A DNA stretch of 8,511 bases from NCBI GenBank assembly GCA_017882055.1, contig JADGQE010000161.1, positions 1-8,511 on the forward strand, in the 5' to 3' direction. A program made the position numbers and the translations under genes. Numbering within the stretch: the stretch's first letter is position 1; each line of letters begins with the position of its first letter. The notes under the pieces were generated by a model that saw only the letters and a program-made list of their open reading frames with translations, made no database searches and had not been told where the DNA came from. The DNA is from Thermoflexales bacterium (GTDB lineage Bacteria; Chloroflexota; Anaerolineae; Fen-1058). Below, piece by piece: positions 4,895 to 8,511 of the stretch.

Positions 4895-5920
4895 TCACGG
4901 CGATTTAACCGTGAAGTTCTTAAACAGCGCATCCAGGCCGTTGCCCGTATCGGTAAAGGAAACAGCCAGCAACCCGACTCCACCTGCGCTAAAAGTGCTG
5001 TCCGTCGCCTGGTCAATAGTATGCCCATTGATCACCAACGTCAATGTTTTGCCGATACAGTCGCCTCGCAGCTGATTGCTGCCACTGGCATCAAACAGAT
5101 TAGGATCCAGTGGGCCTTGCTTCAACCGCATGGATGTATCGCCGCTCGGGCTAAATTTGTAGCGGTAGATGGCATACAGGCCGTCCGAATCATCGATCTC
5201 AAAACTATAGCCGCCCGCTCCCTGTCGAACACGGCACATCACGCCCATCCATCCGCCGCCCGATGTCTCCTGTGCATCGACCTCGACACTGACGTCTTTA
5301 AATCCATCTTTGATCCAACTCGTTTCGCCGTCGCCCGCACTGCCAATCGAGATGAGATAGCCGTTTTGGGCATAGTCCATGCTGTTGCCGTTGCTATTCG
5401 TTCGATCCCAGCCGCTCGACTTGTCGGAAAAATCGTCGCGCACAACGAGCTTCGAATAGGCAGGCGCAGTCGGCAGAGGCGTGGGTGCAGGCGTGGACGT
5501 TCGTGTCGGCGCGGGCGTCGGCGGCGGGGCCTCAGTCATGCGAGGAGCCGCAGTCGCTTCGAAGGCCTGACCAAACGCCGGAACGATCGTCTGGATCTGG
5601 GTCAGTTGTCCAAAAGCCGAAGACGTTACCGTTGAGACCGAGCTCATCACGGCTGAAACAATCACGCCGGCGACGGCCAGAATCACGCCGAAGATAACGA
5701 TCGGCAAAATACAGCCCGCGCGTGACACGCCGCCTGAGCTGTAGCCGGGCATGGGCGCAGTGATGATGACTTGCTGCGGTGCAACAAACTGCGGCGCTGA
5801 ATTCTGGTTGGGCACAAGCACCAGTGTGCCACAATACTGGCACTTGATTTCGGTTTCATTGCCCGTAGCAGTGAGTGCCGCGCCGCAATTCGGACAAGTC
5901 AAGGCTTGAAGATCAGGCAT
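4895..5920 (-). CDS. Membrane-anchored zinc-ribbon protein with extracellular beta-sandwich domain
   Basis: The 341-residue protein has four parts. Residues 9-30 are a zinc ribbon with CPNCG and CQYCG (C9, C12, C27, C30). A Gln/Pro-rich linker leads to one hydrophobic segment at about 70-93 (CILPIVIFGVILAVAGVIV). A Pro/Thr/Ala linker with repeated P-T-P-x-P-T units covers about 125-153. Residues 157-341 are predicted beta-rich (DDFSDKSSGWDRT, GGGWMGVMCRVRQ, YSFEIDDSDGLYAIYRYK) and resemble the laminin-G/DUF1080-like jelly-roll modules common in Anaerolineae surface proteins. The likely topology is ribbon inside, sandwich outside, since there is no cleavable signal peptide or lipobox. I do not know its ligand. 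The ATG start at 5918-5920 is preceded by AAGGAG (5930-5935). It diverges from the glyA-gcvT fusion, and their promoters share a motif. Confidence 0.8.
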   Translation of the reverse strand: MPDLQALTCPNCGAALTATGNETEIKCQYCGTLVLVPNQNSAPQFVAPQQVIITAPMPGYSSGGVSRAGCILPIVIFGVILAVAGVIVSAVMSSVSTVTSSAFGQLTQIQTIVPAFGQAFEATAAPRMTEAPPPTPAPTRTSTPAPTPLPTAPAYSKLVVRDDFSDKSSGWDRTNSNGNSMDYAQNGYLISIGSAGDGETSWIKDGFKDVSVEVDAQETSGGGWMGVMCRVRQGAGGYSFEIDDSDGLYAIYRYKFSPSGDTSMRLKQGPLDPNLFDASGSNQLRGDCIGKTLTLVINGHTIDQATDSTFSAGGVGLLAVSFTDTGNGLDALFKNFTVKSP

Positions 5921-5979
5921 GAATGGTTTCTCCTTCGTTCGATCATATCGGCCGCGTGCTCCGCGGATTGCTTGCTATA

Positions 5980-6009
5980 AGTGTAACACCAAATCGATAA
6001 GACGATCAA
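5980..6009 (-). promoter_or_regulatory. Putative promoter of the zinc-ribbon gene
   Basis: On the - strand TTGATC (6009-6004), an 18-base spacer and TACACT (5985-5980) preceded by TGT form an extended -10. The word GGTGTTACA here (5990-5982) is repeated exactly, in opposite orientation, in the glyA promoter. The predicted start leaves a leader of about 50 bases. Confidence 0.45.
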
Positions 6010-6090
6010 TCTTCCTGGCAAAGCTGCGCCCCGATCGATACGCTTCGGGTATACAGCAAAACTGTTGGGCGGTAGTTGCCGGTAGTGCTC

Positions 6091-6132
6091 GCGATGGATT
6101 GTAAATCCATCGCTCCAGACGCCGGATTTACA
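6091..6132. repeat. Palindromic element with two alternative stems
   Basis: GCGATGGATT (6091-6100) and AATCCATCGC (6104-6113) form a perfect 10-bp hairpin with a 3-base loop. A second word, GGATTTACA (6124-6132), is the exact complement of TGTAAATCC (6100-6108), giving a competing 9-bp stem that would break the first. The layout resembles REP-type palindromic elements. A switch in an RNA would need a promoter upstream of it, which I do not see on the + strand. Confidence 0.65.
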
Positions 6133-6205
6133 CGCCGAAGGCAGCGGCGGGAGCAACTGAAAAGTCACCAACACTTTTGCGTTATACTCATACGCCTCGA
6201 TTCCG

Positions 6206-6234
6206 TTGACCCGCCTCACCGCTGGTGTTACAAT
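6206..6234 (+). promoter_or_regulatory. Strong promoter of the glyA-gcvT fusion gene
   Basis: TTGACC (6206-6211), a 17-base spacer and TACAAT (6229-6234), preceded by TG for an extended -10 (TGTTACAAT), match a housekeeping sigma promoter well. The predicted start near 6241 gives a leader of about 66 bases. It ends in AAGGAG (6296-6301), five bases before the ATG. CTCC (6291-6294) could pair with GGAG (6298-6301) across a 3-base loop and partly mask the ribosome-binding site; this is weak. Confidence 0.75.
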
Positions 6235-6306
6235 AGGCTCGATGCAATCTTCAAACTTCAACTTGTCCTACGCCCGACGAGTCGGAAATCCTCCCAAGGA
6301 GTCACC

Positions 6307-8511
6307 ATGTCCGAATTGATGAAGGACTGGCTATTTCGCGGCGATCTGCGTGAGATCGATCCGGCGGTGGCCGAATTGATTGACCATGAAGTGGCCCGCC
6401 AGGTTCACAAATTGATCCTGATCCCCAGCGAGTCGGCCGCGCCGCAGGCCGTGCGTGAAGCCTTGATGTCGCCGTTCCAAAACGTCTATGCCGAGGGCTA
6501 TCCTGATCCACGCACGCGCCGCATGACGGAAGATGAGATCCTCGACTACGACGAGCAGCTGGGCTATTACCGCCGCTACGGCGATCCGCGCTATTACAAA
6601 GGCGTCGAATATGCCGACATCGTCGAAGCCTTAGCGCGCCGCCGCTGCGCCGAAGCTTTTGCCACACCTCTGATCGGTCCCGGCCGCATCTTCGTCAACG
6701 TTCAGCCGTTATCCGGTGCGCCCGCCAACAACGCCGTGTACGAAGCGCTGGTCAAGCCCGGCGAGACCGTCATGGGCCTGTCGCTCGTGGCCGGCGGACA
6801 TCTGACCCACGGCTCGCCCGTGAATCGATCGGGCAAGCACTACAACATCGTCGCGTATGATGTCGATCCGGAAACTGAGCTGCTGAACTACGACAAAATC
6901 CGCGAACTGGCGTTGCAGCATAAGCCCAGGATGATCATCGCCGGTTACACGTCGTATCCTTACGCGCCTGATTGGAAAAAATTCCGCGAGATCGCGGACG
7001 AAGTCGGAGCCTATCTGTTGGCCGATGTATCGCACGTGTCCGGTTTGATCATTGCCGGAGCCTTTCCCAGCCCGCTCGGCCTGGCGCACGTGATCACCTT
7101 CACCACTCACAAGACGCTCGACGGACCGCGCGGCGCGTGCATCATCACGCTCGACGAAGCGCTCAGCCGCAAGATCGATCGGGCGGTGTTCCCCGGCGAA
7201 CAAGGCGGGCCGCACGTCAACACCATCGCCGCGCTGGCCGTAGCCTTCAAACTCGCTCGCACCGAACAGTTCAAACAGTTGCAGCATCAAACCGTGAAGA
7301 ACGCCGCGCATCTGGCTAAGGTGCTCAGCGAGCATGGCATTCGCATTGCTTACGGCGGCACCAATTCGCACCTGCTCGTGATCGATTGCAAATCGATCAC
7401 AGGCGCAGACGGCACACCGCTGATGGGCGATCCCGCCGCGCGCATTCTCGATCTCGCCGGCATGGTCACCAATCGCAATACCATCCCAGGTGATGCCGGT
7501 GCAGGCTCGGCCTCGGGCGTACGTCTGGGCACATCGTGGATTACACAGCGCGGCTTCACCGAAGCCGAGACCGGGCGGCTGGGTGTAATCATTGCGAACC
7601 TGCTCAAAGCCTGCCTTCCCTACACCTATGACACCAAAGGCGGCGGCGAAGCCTATCGCGCCAAAGTGGATTTCGAGACGTTGGAACAAGCCAAGCTGGC
7701 TGTTGCCGAATTGATTTCGCAAGCGGGCAACGACTTACCGAATGGACGATTTGGCTATCCGCATTACTGGTCACTCAACGACAAATATCCGGATGCCACC
7801 ATCGTGTTTGAGGTAAGCGGCGATCAGGCGCACGGCCTGTTGCAAGCCGCCACCACCAACAACGTTGACTTATTGAAAGACGGCGCTACGCAGCCCACTT
7901 TCCTGCTTGAAAAAGACGGCGCCGTCATGAGCGCGGCGACGTTGACGCGCGTGAACACCCGATCGTATCAGCTGGCGCTGCCCGGCAAGAACGCAGCGCG
8001 GGTGGCCGCCTGGCTGCGTGATCTATCTGATGGCTACGTGGCCTTCGACAACGATCCCTATATGAAACTCGGCGGGCCGGTAGCCGTGAAGTACAACGCC
8101 GACGCGAAGCCGCCGGGCAAACTCCCCAGCGATCTGCATGATGCGCTGGCTGTTTACAAACCGTACTTCATCGGTCACACTGCCATCACCGCCGAAACCG
8201 TGGCGCTGCCTGAGTTTGCGTGGGTTGAAGATCACGCCGCGCCGGTCAAGAAGACGACGCTCAATGACACCCACAAAAAGATGGGCGCGCGCATGGTGCC
8301 CTTCGCCGGCTGGGAAATGCCGGTCTGGTACAGCAGCGTGATGGAAGAACACAAGGCCACTCGCCAGGCGGCCGGTCTATTCGATGTGAGCCACATGGGG
8401 GTGTGCGATGCCAGCGGACCGAACGCGGCTGCTTTCCTCGATCTGATCACCGCCAACGACGTGCAGGCACTCGAAGTGGGCAACTCGCACTACAGCTACC
8501 TGCTCGGCGCC
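6307..8511 (+). CDS. glyA-gcvT: Serine hydroxymethyltransferase fused to GcvT-like module and aminomethyltransferase (3' truncated by window)
   Basis: The frame is open for 735 codons to the window edge. Residues 1 to about 475 are a full SHMT, a PLP enzyme interconverting serine plus tetrahydrofolate with glycine plus methylene-tetrahydrofolate. Seen are IPSES (39-43), YAEGYP (61-66), GGHLTHGSPVN, ADVSHVSGL with PLP-pairing D240, TTHKTLDGPRG with PLP lysine K269, PGEQGGP, and GVRLGT with carboxylate-binding R406. Compared with the standard family, about 24 residues are inserted after YAEGYP (roughly 67-95). About residues 480-645 contain a degenerate GcvT-like folate-barrel segment (FEVSGDQAHGLLQAATTNNV). 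From about 649 a canonical GcvT begins (TLNDTHKKMGARMVPFAGWE, then GLFDVSHMG). It is the glycine-cleavage T subunit that releases ammonia and methylene-tetrahydrofolate from the aminomethyl-lipoyl H protein. About 270 further residues are expected beyond the edge. ATG 6307 follows AAGGAG. A single-base sequencing error joining two genes is unlikely because the linker is long and coding throughout. Confidence 0.93.
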   Translation, partial: MSELMKDWLFRGDLREIDPAVAELIDHEVARQVHKLILIPSESAAPQAVREALMSPFQNVYAEGYPDPRTRRMTEDEILDYDEQLGYYRRYGDPRYYKGVEYADIVEALARRRCAEAFATPLIGPGRIFVNVQPLSGAPANNAVYEALVKPGETVMGLSLVAGGHLTHGSPVNRSGKHYNIVAYDVDPETELLNYDKIRELALQHKPRMIIAGYTSYPYAPDWKKFREIADEVGAYLLADVSHVSGLIIAGAFPSPLGLAHVITFTTHKTLDGPRGACIITLDEALSRKIDRAVFPGEQGGPHVNTIAALAVAFKLARTEQFKQLQHQTVKNAAHLAKVLSEHGIRIAYGGTNSHLLVIDCKSITGADGTPLMGDPAARILDLAGMVTNRNTIPGDAGAGSASGVRLGTSWITQRGFTEAETGRLGVIIANLLKACLPYTYDTKGGGEAYRAKVDFETLEQAKLAVAELISQAGNDLPNGRFGYPHYWSLNDKYPDATIVFEVSGDQAHGLLQAATTNNVDLLKDGATQPTFLLEKDGAVMSAATLTRVNTRSYQLALPGKNAARVAAWLRDLSDGYVAFDNDPYMKLGGPVAVKYNADAKPPGKLPSDLHDALAVYKPYFIGHTAITAETVALPEFAWVEDHAAPVKKTTLNDTHKKMGARMVPFAGWEMPVWYSSVMEEHKATRQAAGLFDVSHMGVCDASGPNAAAFLDLITANDVQALEVGNSHYSYLLGA

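Larger units (their letters stand above)
5921..6306. other. Divergent intergenic region (386 bp)
   Basis: This gap between two divergently transcribed genes contains a promoter for each and a palindromic element near its centre (6091-6132). A - strand frame of 120 codons spans most of it (5899-6261) but overlaps the zinc-ribbon gene start and both promoters, and has no recognisable domain, so I do not call it a gene. Around 6070-6088 there is also a short direct repeat, GGTAGT twice, 10 bases apart. Confidence 0.6.

Noticed and set aside
4865..5635. 256-codon + strand frame opposite the zinc-ribbon gene
   Set aside because: It is antisense to a well-supported gene with a ribosome-binding site, zinc ribbon, TM segment and linker. 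The translated product is Arg/Ala-rich with no domain.
5899..6261. 120-codon - strand frame in the intergenic region
   Set aside because: It overlaps the start of the zinc-ribbon gene out of frame, reads through both promoters and the palindromic element, and shows no known domain. I prefer non-coding.
6291..6301. CTCC/GGAG hairpin masking the glyA ribosome-binding site as a regulatory switch
   Set aside because: A 4-bp stem with a 3-base loop is too weak alone, and I found no conserved riboswitch-like structure in the 66-base leader.
6709..7722. 337-codon - strand frame inside the SHMT region
   Set aside because: It lies antisense to conserved SHMT motifs including the PLP lysine. Its protein has no recognisable motifs. 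Long antisense frames are common in GC-rich coding DNA.

Overview
The window looks like chromosomal DNA from a moderately GC-rich bacterium. My best guess is Chloroflexota, class Anaerolineae. The main reasons are the zinc-ribbon/one-TM/Pro-Thr-linker/beta-sandwich protein at 4895-5920, an architecture common in that class, and the style of the housekeeping genes. This is an inference from protein style; no rRNA is present to test it.

Left block (+ strand, 1-1299): the 3' end of argS (arginyl-tRNA synthetase), then a small AT-richer cassette holding a four-helix-bundle gene of the 23S-rRNA intervening-sequence-protein family, then dcd (dCTP deaminase). The four-helix-bundle gene is bracketed by degenerate 7-bp repeat arrays in inverted orientation. 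The arrays contribute to its ribosome-binding site and contain its stop codon. The cassette begins 2 bases after the argS stop and ends just before the dcd ribosome-binding site, as if inserted between two co-directional housekeeping genes.

Middle block (- strand, 1397-4679): a HAD-IIA phosphatase and galT form a short operon with a recognisable extended -10 promoter. It converges on dcd, and a strong two-part hairpin fills the convergent gap. Upstream lies a divergent pRiA4b-ORF3-like domain fused to a very long glutamate-rich tail, whose coding DNA is an almost unbroken purine/pyrimidine-asymmetric tract of about 540 bp.

A tRNA-Val(TAC) gene (+ strand) with its own near-consensus promoter and an intrinsic terminator separates this from the membrane-anchored zinc-ribbon protein (- strand).

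Right block: a 386-bp divergent intergenic region carries promoters for both flanking genes. They share a GGTGTTACA motif in opposite orientation. The region also holds a palindromic element with two mutually exclusive stems. It leads into a very large reading frame (6307 to the window edge, 735 codons, no stop). That frame encodes a complete serine hydroxymethyltransferase, then a degenerate GcvT-like module, then the start of a second, canonical GcvT (aminomethyltransferase). The fusion would place two consecutive 5,10-methylene-tetrahydrofolate-dependent steps of glycine/serine interconversion on one chain.

The most interesting items are the SHMT-GcvT-like-GcvT polyprotein, the repeat-bracketed four-helix-bundle cassette, and the acidic-tail protein. 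I see no CRISPR array, recognised transposase gene or phage gene.
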